DNA from: Pseudomonas sp. R76
GTDB taxonomy: Bacteria > Pseudomonadota > Gammaproteobacteria > Pseudomonadales > Pseudomonadaceae
Length of the DNA: 64,000 nucleotides
Reading direction: 5' to 3'
NCBI RefSeq assembly: GCF_009834565.1
Contig: NZ_CP019428.1
Coordinates: forward strand, 4,278,001-4,342,000
Shown here one piece after another: positions 38,416-47,482 of the stretch (the stretch's first letter is position 1; every line of letters starts with the position of its first letter). The position numbers and the translations under genes were made by a program. The notes beneath the pieces are model-generated. The model had not been told where the DNA came from. It ran no database searches and saw nothing but the letters and a program-made list of their open reading frames with translations.

Positions 38416-39678
38416 GTGCGTCCATTCGCCCGCAATTCCTCCTCGTGCATCCGCCTTATCGGCCTCGGCAGCCTGGCCTTCGCCCTGCCCCACAACGCCC
38501 AGGCCGACGGTTTCCTTGAAGACGCCAAAGCCACGCTGAACCTGCGCAACGCCTACTTCAACCGCAACTTCACCAACCCGACCTACCCGCAAGCCAAGGC
38601 CGAGGAATGGACGCAGAACTTCATCCTCGATGCCAAATCCGGCTTCACCCAGGGCACCGTGGGTTTCGGCCTTGATGTGCTGGGCCTGTACTCGCAAAAG
38701 CTCGACGGCGGCAAAGGCACCGGTGGCACGCAACTGCTGCCGATCCACAGCGACGGGCGCCCCGCCGACAACTTCGGGCGCCTGGGCGTGGCCTTGAAAA
38801 CCAAGCTGTCAAAGACCGAACTCAAGGTCGGCGAGTGGATGCCGGTGTTGCCCATCCTGCGCTCAGACGATGGCCGCTCGCTGCCCCAGACCTTTCGCGG
38901 CGGCCAGGTCACGTCCAACGAAATTGCCGGCCTGACCCTCTACGGCGGGCAGTTTCGCGGTAACAGCCCGCGCAACGACGCGAGCATGGAAGACATGTTC
39001 ATGAACGGCAAAGCGGCCTTCACTTCCGACCGTTTCAACTTTGGCGGCGGCGAGTACAGCTTCAATGACAAGCGCACCCAGGTCGGCGTGTGGTACGCCG
39101 AATTAACCGATATCTACCAGCAGCAATACTTCAACCTGACCCACAGCCAGCCCGTCGGCGACTGGACCCTAGGCGCCAACCTCGGTTATTTCAACGGCAA
39201 GGAAGATGGCCGCGCACTGGCCGGCGACCTCGACAACAAGACCGTCTCGGCCCTGCTCTCGGCCCGCTACAACGGCAATACGTTCTACGTGGGCCTGCAG
39301 AAACTCACCGGCGACAGCCTGTGGATGAGGGTCAATGGCACCAGCGGCGGCACCCTGGCCAACGACAGCTACAACGCCAGCTACGATAACGCCAAGGAAA
39401 AATCCTGGCAGGTACGCCATGACTTCAACTTCGTGGTGCTCGGCATTCCAGGGCTGACCATGATGAACCGCTATATCAGCGGCAGTAACGTGCACACCGG
39501 GGCGATTACCGACGGCAAGGAATGGGGCCGCGAATCGGAACTGGCCTACACGGTGCAGAGCGGCGCGCTGAGGGACTTGAACGTGCGCTGGAGGAATTCG
39601 AGCATGCGTCGGGATTTCAGCAACAATGAGTTCGATGAGAATCGGATTTTTATCAGCTATCCGATCTCACTGTTATAA
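38416..39678 (+). CDS. OprD family outer-membrane porin
   Basis: 420 residues from a GTG start behind AAGGGAG. A signal peptide ends NAQA and the mature N-terminus is DGFLEDAKATLNLRNAYFNRNF, the standard OprD opening. The protein then has alternating beta-strands of an 18-stranded barrel and ends in the aromatic-rich last strand IFISYPISLL. OprD porins take up carboxylates and amino acids; the downstream uronate genes suggest glucuronate/galacturonate or aldarate uptake. The stop codon lies at the start of a 138-bp tandem duplication. Confidence 0.92.
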   Translation: MRPFARNSSSCIRLIGLGSLAFALPHNAQADGFLEDAKATLNLRNAYFNRNFTNPTYPQAKAEEWTQNFILDAKSGFTQGTVGFGLDVLGLYSQKLDGGKGTGGTQLLPIHSDGRPADNFGRLGVALKTKLSKTELKVGEWMPVLPILRSDDGRSLPQTFRGGQVTSNEIAGLTLYGGQFRGNSPRNDASMEDMFMNGKAAFTSDRFNFGGGEYSFNDKRTQVGVWYAELTDIYQQQYFNLTHSQPVGDWTLGANLGYFNGKEDGRALAGDLDNKTVSALLSARYNGNTFYVGLQKLTGDSLWMRVNGTSGGTLANDSYNASYDNAKEKSWQVRHDFNFVVLGIPGLTMMNRYISGSNVHTGAITDGKEWGRESELAYTVQSGALRDLNVRWRNSSMRRDFSNNEFDENRIFISYPISLL

Positions 39679-39950
39679 CTCGGTCAATGTGGGAGCTGGC
39701 TGATCCTTCCCACGCTCCCGCGTGGGAATGCAGCCCTGGACGCTCTGCGTCCAAAGCATGACGCAGAGCGTCACAAGAGGCGTTCCCACGCTGAGCGTGG
39801 GAACGAGCAGGCATAACTCGGTCAATGTTTGAGCTGGCTGATCGTTCCCACGCTCCCGCGTGGGAATGCAGCCCTGGACGCTCTGCGTCCAAAGCGTGAC
39901 GCAGAGCGTCACAAGAGGCGTTCCCACGCAGAGCGTGGGAACGAGCAGGC
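39675..39950. repeat. Tandem duplication of 138 bp carrying palindromic element copies 5 and 6
   Basis: Two consecutive units, 39675-39812 and 39813-39950, nearly identical. Each starts ATAACTCGGTCAATG, includes a REP fragment (GAGCTGGCTGATC) and one ~105-bp palindromic element, and ends GAGCAGGC. The first unit starts at the last bases of the porin gene and includes its stop. Confidence 0.88.
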
Positions 39951-39952
39951 AT

Positions 39953-39977
39953 GTGGGAGCAGGCAAGCCAGCTCCCA
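39953..39977. repeat. Collapsed REP pair
   Basis: GTGGGAGCAGGCAAGCCAGC followed by TCCCAC: two REP ends directly joined, without the variable centre. Confidence 0.7.
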
Positions 39978-40044
39978 CCTTTTGAAACCTGTCGTCTGGC
40001 AAGGCGTTGACAACCTGGGGAGTCCAAAACGATACTTCCGACAA

Positions 40045-40057
40045 GTCATACGACAAC
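40045..40057. promoter_or_regulatory. Candidate operator upstream of udh
   Basis: GTCATACGACAAC, 23 bases before the udh ATG; shares TACGACAAC with the element at 38363-38371 upstream of the porin. Position suggests control of translation start or promoter. Confidence 0.35.
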
Positions 40058-40079
40058 CTACAACAACAATGGAATTCCC

Positions 40080-40898
40080 ATGACCACCACCACGCCTGCT
40101 CCATTCAACCGCCTGTTGCTCACCGGTGCCGCCGGCGGCCTCGGCAAAGTCTTGCGCGAACGCCTGCGCCCTTATGCCCAGGTGTTGCGCCTGTCGGACA
40201 TCGCTTCGATGGCCCCGGCTGCCGATGCCAGCGAAGAAGTGCAACCGTGCGACCTCGCCGATAAACAAGCCGTGCACCATCTGGTGGAAGGCGTCGATGC
40301 CATCCTGCATTTCGGTGGTGTCTCGGTGGAGCGCCCGTTCGAAGAGATTCTTGGCGCGAATATCAGCGGCATCTTCCATATCTACGAAGCCGCCCGCCGT
40401 CATGGTGTGAAGCGTGTAATCTTCGCCAGCTCCAACCATGTGATCGGCTTTCATAAGCAGGGCGAAAAGCTCGACGCCCATTCGCCGCGTCGCCCGGACA
40501 GCTACTACGGCTTGTCCAAATCCTATGGCGAAGACATGGCGAGTTTCTACTTTGATCGCTACGGCATCGAAACCGTGAGCATCCGCATCGGCTCCTCATT
40601 CCCGGAACCGCAAAACCGTCGAATGATGCACACCTGGCTGAGCTTCGACGACCTCACTCAACTGCTCGAACGCGCGCTGTACACGCCAAATGTCGGGCAC
40701 ACCGTGGTCTACGGCATGTCGGATAACCTCGATACCTGGTGGGACAACCGCTACGCCGCGCACCTGGGTTACGCGCCCAAAGACAGCTCCGAAGTGTTCC
40801 GCGCCCAGGTCGAAACACAGCCACCGGTGGCCGCCGATGATCCGGCCAAGGTCTATCAGGGCGGCGCGTTCTGCGCGGCGGGGCCGTTCGGTGACTGA
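40080..40898 (+). CDS. udh: Uronate dehydrogenase
   Basis: 272 residues. NAD-dependent oxidation of D-glucuronate and D-galacturonate to the aldaro-lactone. Short-chain dehydrogenase (extended type): nucleotide site GAAGGLGK (about 16-23) and the catalytic Tyr143-x3-Lys147 in SYYGLSKSYGED, with Ser in FASSNHVIGF. The whole sequence, especially the HVIGFH and RIGSSFPEP stretches, matches the Pseudomonas Udh type. The lactonase gene follows 30 bases downstream. Confidence 0.92.
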   Translation: MTTTTPAPFNRLLLTGAAGGLGKVLRERLRPYAQVLRLSDIASMAPAADASEEVQPCDLADKQAVHHLVEGVDAILHFGGVSVERPFEEILGANISGIFHIYEAARRHGVKRVIFASSNHVIGFHKQGEKLDAHSPRRPDSYYGLSKSYGEDMASFYFDRYGIETVSIRIGSSFPEPQNRRMMHTWLSFDDLTQLLERALYTPNVGHTVVYGMSDNLDTWWDNRYAAHLGYAPKDSSEVFRAQVETQPPVAADDPAKVYQGGAFCAAGPFGD

Positions 40899-40928
40899 GT
40901 GCACAGCAACCCAAGGGAATGAGTGGCC

Positions 40929-41804
40929 ATGACTGCTGAATTGATCGTCGACGCCCGCAATGTCGTGGGCGAGTGCCCGGTGTGGGTGCCGGAGGAAAGC
41001 GCGCTGTATTGGGTGGATATTCCCAACGGCGGCCTGCAACGCTGGAGCGCCGCCACCGGCCACATCGCCGCCTGGACCGCCCCGCAGATGCTCGCCTGTA
41101 TCGCCCGCACCACCGCGGGCAACTGGGTCGCCGGGATGGAAACCGGCTTTTTCCAGCTCACCCCGCACAACGACGGCAGCCTCGACACCACGCCTCTGGC
41201 GAGTGTCGAGCACCCGCGCGCCGACATGCGCCTCAACGACGGCCGCTGTGATCGCCAGGGCCGTTTCTGGGCCGGCAGCATGGTGCTGAACATGGGTTTG
41301 AACGCAGCCGAGGGCACGCTCTATCGCTACGCGTCGGGTTCGGCGCCGCACGCCCAGCTGAACGGGTTTATCACCCTCAATGGCCTGGCGTTCAGCCCGG
41401 ATGGCCGCACGATGTACGCCTCGGACTCACACCCGCTGGTGCAGCAGATCTGGGCGTTCGATTACGACACCGAGACCGGCACGCCCTCCAATCGCCGCGT
41501 GTTTGTGGACATGCAGCCGCTGCCCGGCCGCCCCGACGGCGCGGCGGTCGACGCCGACGGCTGCTACTGGATCTGCGCCAACGACGCTGGGCTGATTCAC
41601 CGCTTCACCCCGGAAGGTCGCCTCGATCGCTCCCTCAGCGTTCCGGTGAAAAAACCCAGCATGTGCGCCTTTGGCGGCAGTCGCCTGGACACGCTGTTCG
41701 TCACCTCGATTCGTGATGACCAGAGTGAGCAGTCGCTGTCGGGTGGCGTATTTGCCCTCAACCCAGGCGTGCAAGGGTTGCCCGAACCCAGCTTCGTGCT
41801 CTAG
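40929..41804 (+). CDS. SMP-30/gluconolactonase-type aldarolactonase
   Basis: 291 residues from the ATG at 40929; a GTG at 40923 is closer to the AAGGGA site and could be used. Six-bladed propeller of the SMP-30/LRE family; metal ligands are visible in the GECPVW motif (Glu), LNDGRCDRQGRFWAG (Asn/Asp) and GRPDGAAVD (Asp). Following udh, it probably hydrolyses the galactaro- or glucaro-lactone made by uronate dehydrogenase. Family members also hydrolyse gluconolactone and others, so the substrate is inferred from the neighbours. Confidence 0.87.
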   Translation: MTAELIVDARNVVGECPVWVPEESALYWVDIPNGGLQRWSAATGHIAAWTAPQMLACIARTTAGNWVAGMETGFFQLTPHNDGSLDTTPLASVEHPRADMRLNDGRCDRQGRFWAGSMVLNMGLNAAEGTLYRYASGSAPHAQLNGFITLNGLAFSPDGRTMYASDSHPLVQQIWAFDYDTETGTPSNRRVFVDMQPLPGRPDGAAVDADGCYWICANDAGLIHRFTPEGRLDRSLSVPVKKPSMCAFGGSRLDTLFVTSIRDDQSEQSLSGGVFALNPGVQGLPEPSFVL

Positions 41805-41837
41805 CGGTGATGCGGTTATCCGCGAGTACCGGGGTCT

Positions 41838-41922
41838 GTGGGAGCTGGCTTGCCTGCGATGGCATCGACTCTGTGTACCTGACAGACCGAGCTGCCTGCA
41901 TCGCGGGCAAGCCAGCTCCTAC
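41838..41922. repeat. Paired REP element
   Basis: GTGGGAGCTGGCTTGCC and an inverted, slightly diverged copy (GCGGGCAAGCCAGCTCCTAC). Confidence 0.88.
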
Positions 41923-41936
41923 AGGGTTCGCGTCGG

Positions 41937-43091
41937 TCAGGGCGGGGTGTTTTTGAGGCGGCCGGCGGTATCGATACTCACCACCACCGACAACCCCGGT
42001 CGCAAGCGCTCACTCTCGGCCTGATCCGGGTCCACCGTGATCCGCACCGGCACGCGCTGGGCGATCTTCACAAAGTTGCCGGTGGCGTTGTCCGCCTGCA
42101 GCAGGCTGAACTCCGAGCCGGTCGCCGGGGAAATATGCTGCACCGTGCCGTGAAACTTGCGGTGGTTCAGCGCATCCACGGTGAAGGTCACCGGCTGGCC
42201 GACCTGCACGTTATCCATCTGGGTTTCCTTCATATTGGCGATCACCCACAGCTGCGGCGGCACCAGCGCCATCAATTGCGCGCCGGAGTTGACGTAGGCG
42301 CCGAGCCGCACGCCGATCTGCCCCAACTGGCCGTCACGCGGCGCGAGGATGCGCGTGTTGGACAGGTCGATGCGCGCCAGCTCCACCGCCGCATCCGCGC
42401 TGGCCACGGCGGCTTCCAATGAACCGCGATTGACGATCACGGTTTGCAGGTCCTGCCGGGCAATTTCCAGGCTGGCCTGGGCCTGCGCCACGGCGGCGAT
42501 GGTTTGTGCATTGGCGGCGCGGGTCACGTCCAGCTCGCGCTTGGACACCGAGCCGTCGCTGATCAGTTCTTCATTGCGGCGCAGATCAGCGGTGCTTTTG
42601 CGCGCCTGGGCCTGGCTGTCGACCAACGCGGCCTGGCGCAGCTTGATGGTGGCTTCGGCGCTGTTGCGTTGCTGCACCACGTTGGCCAGCGCGGCTTTCT
42701 GCACCGCCAGTTGCGCCAGCGCCTGGTCAAGACGCTGTTTGTAGATGCGATCATCGAGGCGCACCAGCAGGTCACCGGCCTTGACGAACTGGAAGTCCTG
42801 CACCGGCACTTCGTACACATAGCCGGCGAGTTGCGGGCCGATAATCGTCACCTGGCCGCGCACCAGCGCGTTCTCGGTGGTTTCCACCGCGCTGCTGAAC
42901 GGCGGCAATTGCCAGGCATACAGCACGATCAGTACGCCGACGATGGCAATCGCGGCAAAGCCCAACGACGAGATGATGCGTACCCGCAGCGAACGCGGCT
43001 CGGTGACCGAGGCGCCCGGCGGCGTGGTGCCTTCCGGGGTGGAGGCGATGGCGTTGGTGGTTGTCGTAGTGCTGGTAGTCGGTTCGGTCAT
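41937..43091 (-). CDS. HlyD/EmrA family periplasmic adaptor
   Basis: 384 residues from the ATG at 43091 (MTEPTTSTTTTT). A threonine-rich cytoplasmic tail is followed by one transmembrane helix (about 37-57), a lipoyl-type half-motif (ALVRGQVTIIGPQLAGYVYEV), a long coiled-coil hairpin (residues ~110-220, heptads rich in Ala/Gln) and a barrel domain. It connects the MFS pump to an outer-membrane channel encoded elsewhere. The start overlaps the pump gene's stop by 4 bases, so translation is coupled. Confidence 0.9.
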   Translation of the reverse strand: MTEPTTSTTTTTNAIASTPEGTTPPGASVTEPRSLRVRIISSLGFAAIAIVGVLIVLYAWQLPPFSSAVETTENALVRGQVTIIGPQLAGYVYEVPVQDFQFVKAGDLLVRLDDRIYKQRLDQALAQLAVQKAALANVVQQRNSAEATIKLRQAALVDSQAQARKSTADLRRNEELISDGSVSKRELDVTRAANAQTIAAVAQAQASLEIARQDLQTVIVNRGSLEAAVASADAAVELARIDLSNTRILAPRDGQLGQIGVRLGAYVNSGAQLMALVPPQLWVIANMKETQMDNVQVGQPVTFTVDALNHRKFHGTVQHISPATGSEFSLLQADNATGNFVKIAQRVPVRITVDPDQAESERLRPGLSVVVSIDTAGRLKNTPP

Positions 43092-44737
43092 GAAGTAACG
43101 CCGCTGGGTTGAACGGGAGGGGCTGCTGCCTTGGTGGTACTCATCAGCCACAGGCTGCGGGTGAAGATCCAGAGCATGGTGAGGATCGCGATGATCGCAA
43201 TCAGCATGAACACATCGTTGTAGGCCATCACATTCGCCTCACGCGTGGCCGCCGTGGCCAGGCTGCGAATGCCCATCAGGTTGCGCAACTCCGGGTCGGC
43301 GATGATCCCGCCATACGCCGAACCGCCGCTCTGCACCCGCGCGGCCACACGCGGGTCGAGCAAGGTCAGGTGCTCGACAATCATGCTGGAGTGGTACTTC
43401 TCGCGCACGATCTGGAACGTCCCGAGCAAGGCAGCACCAATCAAGCCGCCGAGGTTCTGGCAGATACCGAACATCACCGAAAAACTCACCAGGTTGCGCG
43501 GGTTGGTGAGCACGTTGCGCGTGCCCAGCACCATGGTCGGGCCGAGAAAGAAGGTGCCGCCAAAGCCTAGCAGGAACTGGCTGATATAGAGGTTTTGCGG
43601 GCGGGTCAGGTTGCTGGAGAAGCTGTCCATCACCGACCCCGTGGCCATCAACGCCAGGGAGATGATCAGCGGCATCAGCAGGTGCGCGGGGTTGATCGTC
43701 AGCGCACTGACCACCAGCCCGGCAATCGCCCCGGCCAGCATCACCACGTACAGCGTGTGCATCTGCTGATAGCTCATGTTGAGCATTTGCATGAAGCCCA
43801 CGGCGCCGGTGGATTGCTCCGACAGCACCATGCGAATCAACACCACCGCCAGCGCCAGGCGAATCATCACCCCACTGCCCAGCCAACGGGTCATCAGCAA
43901 CGGGTTGGCGCGGTTATGCTCGATGGCCAGGCCGGCCATGATCAGCACCAGCGAACAGGCGGAGGCCACGCCGATCCACGGCGCTTCCAGCCACCAGTCG
44001 ATACGCCCCAGGGACAGCACCGCGCACAGCAAGGCGACGCCGGTGGCGAGAATGCCGAAGGTGAGGAAGTCGAGTTTTTCAAAGGTCTTGAAGCGGTCGC
44101 CCGGCGGCAATTTGAGCAGGAACACGCAGCCCAGGCAGATCAGTGCCAGGCCCAGTTCAAACAGGTACAGCCCGCGCCACTCGGCAATTTGCAGCAAGTC
44201 TTCGGAGAACAGCCGCGCCAGCGGCAGCGCCAACTGCGCGGTGCCCAGGCCCAGCACCAGGGCTTTCATGCGCCACTTGGCCGGGAACGCCTGGATCATG
44301 TAGTACAAGCCCAGCGAACTCAGCGCCGCGCCCACCATGCCGTGGGCCGCCCGCACCGCAATGGCGGAACTCAGGTCGTTTACGAACAAGTGGCCAAAGG
44401 TCACCAGCGCGTACAGCACCAGGAACACCTCGGTAAACGCGCGCAGGCCAAACTGCTGGCGAAACTTCACCAGCAGCAGGTTCATGCACACGTTGGTCAT
44501 TACATAGGCGGCGGGCAGCCAGGCCATCTCGGCGGTGGTTGCGCCCAAGGCGCCTTGCAAATATTGCAGGTTGGCGATCACCAACGCGTTGCCGAGCCCG
44601 CCGGTGATTGCCACCAGCACACCAACCAGCGCAAAGGCCCAGCGCTTCGGGTTGCTGTGCAGCGGCGTCGACGGCGAGCCAGGCAGGCTCGGTCGCTCGT
44701 GGGGCTGCCAGGTGTGGGGGGTGTATTTGTTGTCCAT
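43088..44737 (-). CDS. EmrB/DHA2-type MFS efflux transporter
   Basis: 549 residues with about fourteen helices (WAFALVGVLVAITGGLGNALVIANLQYLQGALGATTAEMAWLPAAYVM at the start is a typical DHA2 opening). Proton-driven export of hydrophobic or anionic compounds together with the adaptor downstream. Unlike most EmrB relatives, helix 1 lacks a clear Asp. First gene of the leftward pair. A 22-bp inverted repeat (CTCAGG...CCTGAG, 44783-44804) lies 46 bases upstream. Confidence 0.9.
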   Translation of the reverse strand: MDNKYTPHTWQPHERPSLPGSPSTPLHSNPKRWAFALVGVLVAITGGLGNALVIANLQYLQGALGATTAEMAWLPAAYVMTNVCMNLLLVKFRQQFGLRAFTEVFLVLYALVTFGHLFVNDLSSAIAVRAAHGMVGAALSSLGLYYMIQAFPAKWRMKALVLGLGTAQLALPLARLFSEDLLQIAEWRGLYLFELGLALICLGCVFLLKLPPGDRFKTFEKLDFLTFGILATGVALLCAVLSLGRIDWWLEAPWIGVASACSLVLIMAGLAIEHNRANPLLMTRWLGSGVMIRLALAVVLIRMVLSEQSTGAVGFMQMLNMSYQQMHTLYVVMLAGAIAGLVVSALTINPAHLLMPLIISLALMATGSVMDSFSSNLTRPQNLYISQFLLGFGGTFFLGPTMVLGTRNVLTNPRNLVSFSVMFGICQNLGGLIGAALLGTFQIVREKYHSSMIVEHLTLLDPRVAARVQSGGSAYGGIIADPELRNLMGIRSLATAATREANVMAYNDVFMLIAIIAILTMLWIFTRSLWLMSTTKAAAPPVQPSGVTS

Positions 44738-44782
44738 TCGGTGGCCTTGATGAGCCGACGTGCAAGGTCGATAAATCCGTTA

Positions 44783-44804
44783 CTCAGGGAGTAGTAAACC
44801 TGAG
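44783..44804. promoter_or_regulatory. Inverted repeat upstream of the EmrAB-like operon
   Basis: CTCAGG, 10 bases, CCTGAG; also overlaps GTTACT...AGTAAAC. Position just before the operon suggests a repressor site (MarR, TetR or LysR type); no regulator gene adjoins. Confidence 0.35.
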
Positions 44805-44847
44805 CAGAGTTCATCTTGCCATGCCTCAAGCGGACGCGCTCAAAACT

Positions 44848-44916
44848 GTGGGAGCTGGCTTGCCTGCGATGGCGGTGGATCAGTCAGACCGCTATCGCAG
44901 GCAAGCCAGCTCCCAC
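44848..44916. repeat. Paired REP element (short centre)
   Basis: Inverted GTGGGAGCTGGCTTGCC cores with about 22 bp between them. Confidence 0.9.
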
Positions 44917-44941
44917 AATTGGGATGTATTTCGGGTTGGAA

Positions 44942-45748
44942 TTAGAGCGCGGCTTTGAGCAGCATGCCGGCGGCTACTACCACACACAGGCTGGCGAAGC
45001 CCACTTGCAGGGTGCGCGCCTTGATTACCGAACACAGGCGCCGCCCGATCAGCATGCCGACGATGCTTGCGCCGATAAACACCCAGCCCATGGGCTCGAT
45101 GCTCACACCGGCATGAAACGCGCCGGCCACGCCGATCAGCGAGATCAGGCTGATCACCATCAACGAGGTGGCGACAATGCCGCGCATCTGCACATCGGTC
45201 AGTTGCTTGAATGCCGGCACAATCAGAAAGCCGCCACCTACGCCGAGCAAGCCCGACACCGCGCCGGTCACCGCGCCGAGGGCGGCCAGGGTGGCGCTGC
45301 ACTTGGCGGTCCAGGCAAAGCGCCCGGTCTGCTGATCAAGCATGCAGTTCTTCTGGCCCCATGACGCGGCGCCATGGTCACTTGGCCCGGCCTCGACCTT
45401 TTCGCGCTGCAACATGCGCCAGGCCACCAGCACCATCAGCGCGCTGAACAGCCCCATCAGCGCGGGTTCCGGCATTTGGTGAGCGACAAACACCCCCAAC
45501 GGCGAAAACGATGCACCCAGCAACGCGATCAACATCGCCGCGCGATAACGCACCAGGCCATGGCGCAACCCATCGATGGCGCCGACTGCCGCCGCCGCGC
45601 CCACGGCGAGCAGCGACACCGGCGCCGCCTGGGTCATGGTCAAGCCCAACCCCAACACCAACGCCGGCACCCCGAGGATGCCACCGCCTGCGCCTGTCAG
45701 GCCCATGACCAGGCCCATCAATACGCCCAACAGACTTGCCAGCAGCAT
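44942..45748 (-). CDS. TSUP (TauE/SafE) family sulfite/sulfur-compound exporter
   Basis: 268 residues with about eight helices in two repeats. Each repeat starts with the family glycine motif (GLTGAGGGILGVPAL at ~16-30 and GLLGVGGGFLIVPAF at ~163-177). Member of the sulfide-detoxification locus: its start follows the SQR-like gene's stop with no spacer, so it is translated from the same mRNA. It probably exports sulfite or thiosulfate produced by persulfide oxidation. Confidence 0.9.
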   Translation of the reverse strand: MLLASLLGVLMGLVMGLTGAGGGILGVPALVLGLGLTMTQAAPVSLLAVGAAAAVGAIDGLRHGLVRYRAAMLIALLGASFSPLGVFVAHQMPEPALMGLFSALMVLVAWRMLQREKVEAGPSDHGAASWGQKNCMLDQQTGRFAWTAKCSATLAALGAVTGAVSGLLGVGGGFLIVPAFKQLTDVQMRGIVATSLMVISLISLIGVAGAFHAGVSIEPMGWVFIGASIVGMLIGRRLCSVIKARTLQVGFASLCVVVAAGMLLKAAL

Positions 45749-46993
45749 TTAATCCACCTTGCTCAGGCGGGTCAGCCACTCGCGGCCCTTGAGCATGCCG
45801 TTCCAGTAGAACCACGGCAGCAGCGTGGCCTTGAGGAACCACATCGAGCGGCGCGCCTGGGTCGGGTCCAGCGGGAAGGTCGGCAACAGTTTGCCGCCGT
45901 AGCCGAACTCGGCCAGCACCACCTTGCCCTTCTCCACTGTCAGCGGGCAGGAGCCGTAGCCGTCGTACTTGAGCGGCAGCGGCGCCTGTTTGCGCAGGGC
46001 CAGCAGGTTTTCGGCGACCACCACGATCTGCTTGCGCACGGCGGCGGCGGTCTTGGCGTTGGTGGTGCCGCACACATCACCCAGGCCGAAGATGTGCGGG
46101 TAACGCAGGTGTTGCAGGCTGTGGGGGTTCACTTCACACCAGCCGGCGGCATCGGCCAGCGGGCTTTGGCGGATAAAGTCCGGGGAAACTTGCGGCGGCA
46201 CCACGTGCAGCAGGTCGAAGGTTTTTTCCGCGACGGTGACGTTGCCTTCGGCGTCCTTGACCTCAAACCACGCCTTGCGCGCCGGGCCATCGACCTTGAC
46301 GAGGTTGGAGTTGAACGCCAGCCGCGCGTTGTATTTTTCGACGTACTTCATCAAGGGCGGCACAAAGGTCGCCACGCCAAACAGCGCGGCGCCCGCGAGG
46401 TCGAACTCGACGTCGATATTGTTCAGGTTGCCGTGCTTGAGCCAGTGATCGCAGGACAGGTACATGGCCTTTTGCGGCGCGCCCGCGCATTTGATCGGCA
46501 TGGCCGGCTGGGTAAAAATCGCCTTGCCGCTCTTGAGCTGCTGCACCAATTGCCAGGTGTAAGCGGCGTGCTCGTAGCTGTAGTTGGAGGTCACGCCGTT
46601 CTGGCCCAGTGTGTCTTGCAGGCCTTCGACTTTTTCCCATGCCAGGCGCAAACCGGGGCAGACGATCAGGTTGTTCCAGGTGACGCGCTGGCCGCTGTCG
46701 AGCACCAAGGTTTGCTCATCCGGCAGCAACTCGCTGACGGCGGACTGCACCCAGCTCACGCCATTGGGCAACACATCCGCCATGGGCCGCCGCGTCTTCT
46801 TGACGTCGTAGGCGCCGCCGCCGACCAGGGTCCAGGCCGGCTGGTAGCAGTGGTATTCACTCGGTTCGATCAGGGTGATGTTCAGGTGCGGATCACGTTT
46901 GAGCAGGCTGGCCAGCAGGCCGATGCCTGCCGAACCGCCGCCAATGACTACGATATCGCCACTGATGGTGGGGCCACAGTGTTGGTCGTTCAT
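45749..46993 (-). CDS. Sulfide:quinone oxidoreductase-like flavoprotein
   Basis: 414 residues from the ATG at 46993 (AAGGCGA five bases before). FAD-binding GxGxxG reads [16 protein letters not shown] (about residues 16-31). Cysteines in VCPGLRL and IKCAGAPQK occupy the region of the redox-active cysteines of SQR, and a membrane-associating C-terminus ([18 protein letters not shown]) is typical of the family. It should oxidise sulfide to persulfide and pass electrons to quinone. Clustered with a BigR-type repressor, a persulfide dioxygenase and a TSUP exporter. Confidence 0.9.
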   Translation of the reverse strand: MNDQHCGPTISGDIVVIGGGSAGIGLLASLLKRDPHLNITLIEPSEYHCYQPAWTLVGGGAYDVKKTRRPMADVLPNGVSWVQSAVSELLPDEQTLVLDSGQRVTWNNLIVCPGLRLAWEKVEGLQDTLGQNGVTSNYSYEHAAYTWQLVQQLKSGKAIFTQPAMPIKCAGAPQKAMYLSCDHWLKHGNLNNIDVEFDLAGAALFGVATFVPPLMKYVEKYNARLAFNSNLVKVDGPARKAWFEVKDAEGNVTVAEKTFDLLHVVPPQVSPDFIRQSPLADAAGWCEVNPHSLQHLRYPHIFGLGDVCGTTNAKTAAAVRKQIVVVAENLLALRKQAPLPLKYDGYGSCPLTVEKGKVVLAEFGYGGKLLPTFPLDPTQARRSMWFLKATLLPWFYWNGMLKGREWLTRLSKVD

Positions 46994-47041
46994 GTCGATC
47001 GCCTTTTTATACATGCACACAAGGGCCGCTGCCGGATGGCG

Positions 47042-47377
47042 TCACGCCCAGCTTTTGATGACCGCACCGCAGTACAGCCCGGAGAGGGTCTTCATTACTT
47101 GAATCACTTCATGGCTGGCCAGCCCGTAGAAAATGTATTTGCCTTCCCGACGGGTGGCGACCAACCCTTCGTCGCGCAAAATGCCCAACTGTTGTGACAG
47201 CGTAGGCTGTCTTACGCCGGTCATGGTTTCCAATTCGCCAACATTGCGCTCACCCTGGGTCAACTGGCACAGAATCAATAAACGATCCTCGTTGGCCAGC
47301 GCCTTGAGCAAGGAGCAGGCCTTGGACGCCGATGCGCGCAACTGGGCGACTTCGCCCTCACTCAGAGTAGATTCCAT
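47042..47377 (-). CDS. BigR/SqrR-type ArsR family repressor
   Basis: 111 residues from the ATG at 47377 (AAAGGA upstream). Winged helix with recognition region TGVRQPTLSQQLGILRDEGLV. Two cysteines, Cys37 (LLILCQL) and Cys103 (SGLYCGAV), lie 66 residues apart, the same spacing as the redox pair of BigR (Cys42/Cys108), which forms a disulfide or polysulfide link and releases DNA. So it is expected to sense persulfide and derepress the flanking genes: sqr-like and TSUP on its own strand, the dioxygenase on the other. Confidence 0.9.
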   Translation of the reverse strand: MESTLSEGEVAQLRASASKACSLLKALANEDRLLILCQLTQGERNVGELETMTGVRQPTLSQQLGILRDEGLVATRREGKYIFYGLASHEVIQVMKTLSGLYCGAVIKSWA

Positions 47378-47482
47378 TTGCTTCGGGTCCTTTACGTCAC
47401 TTAAGCTCAAAACATTATGTGTAAACGTAAACTGATTGTAACCACTTTTTTCATCGTATTTTTTTAAACAGGGACAGCCGCC
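47378..47482. promoter_or_regulatory. Divergent promoter/operator region of the sulfide locus
   Basis: 105 bp, AT-rich, between the ArsR repressor and the dioxygenase gene. A small palindrome ACATTATGT (47412-47420) and the direct repeats GTAAAC near 47421-47432 are operator candidates. I cannot fix the exact promoter elements. Confidence 0.4.
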
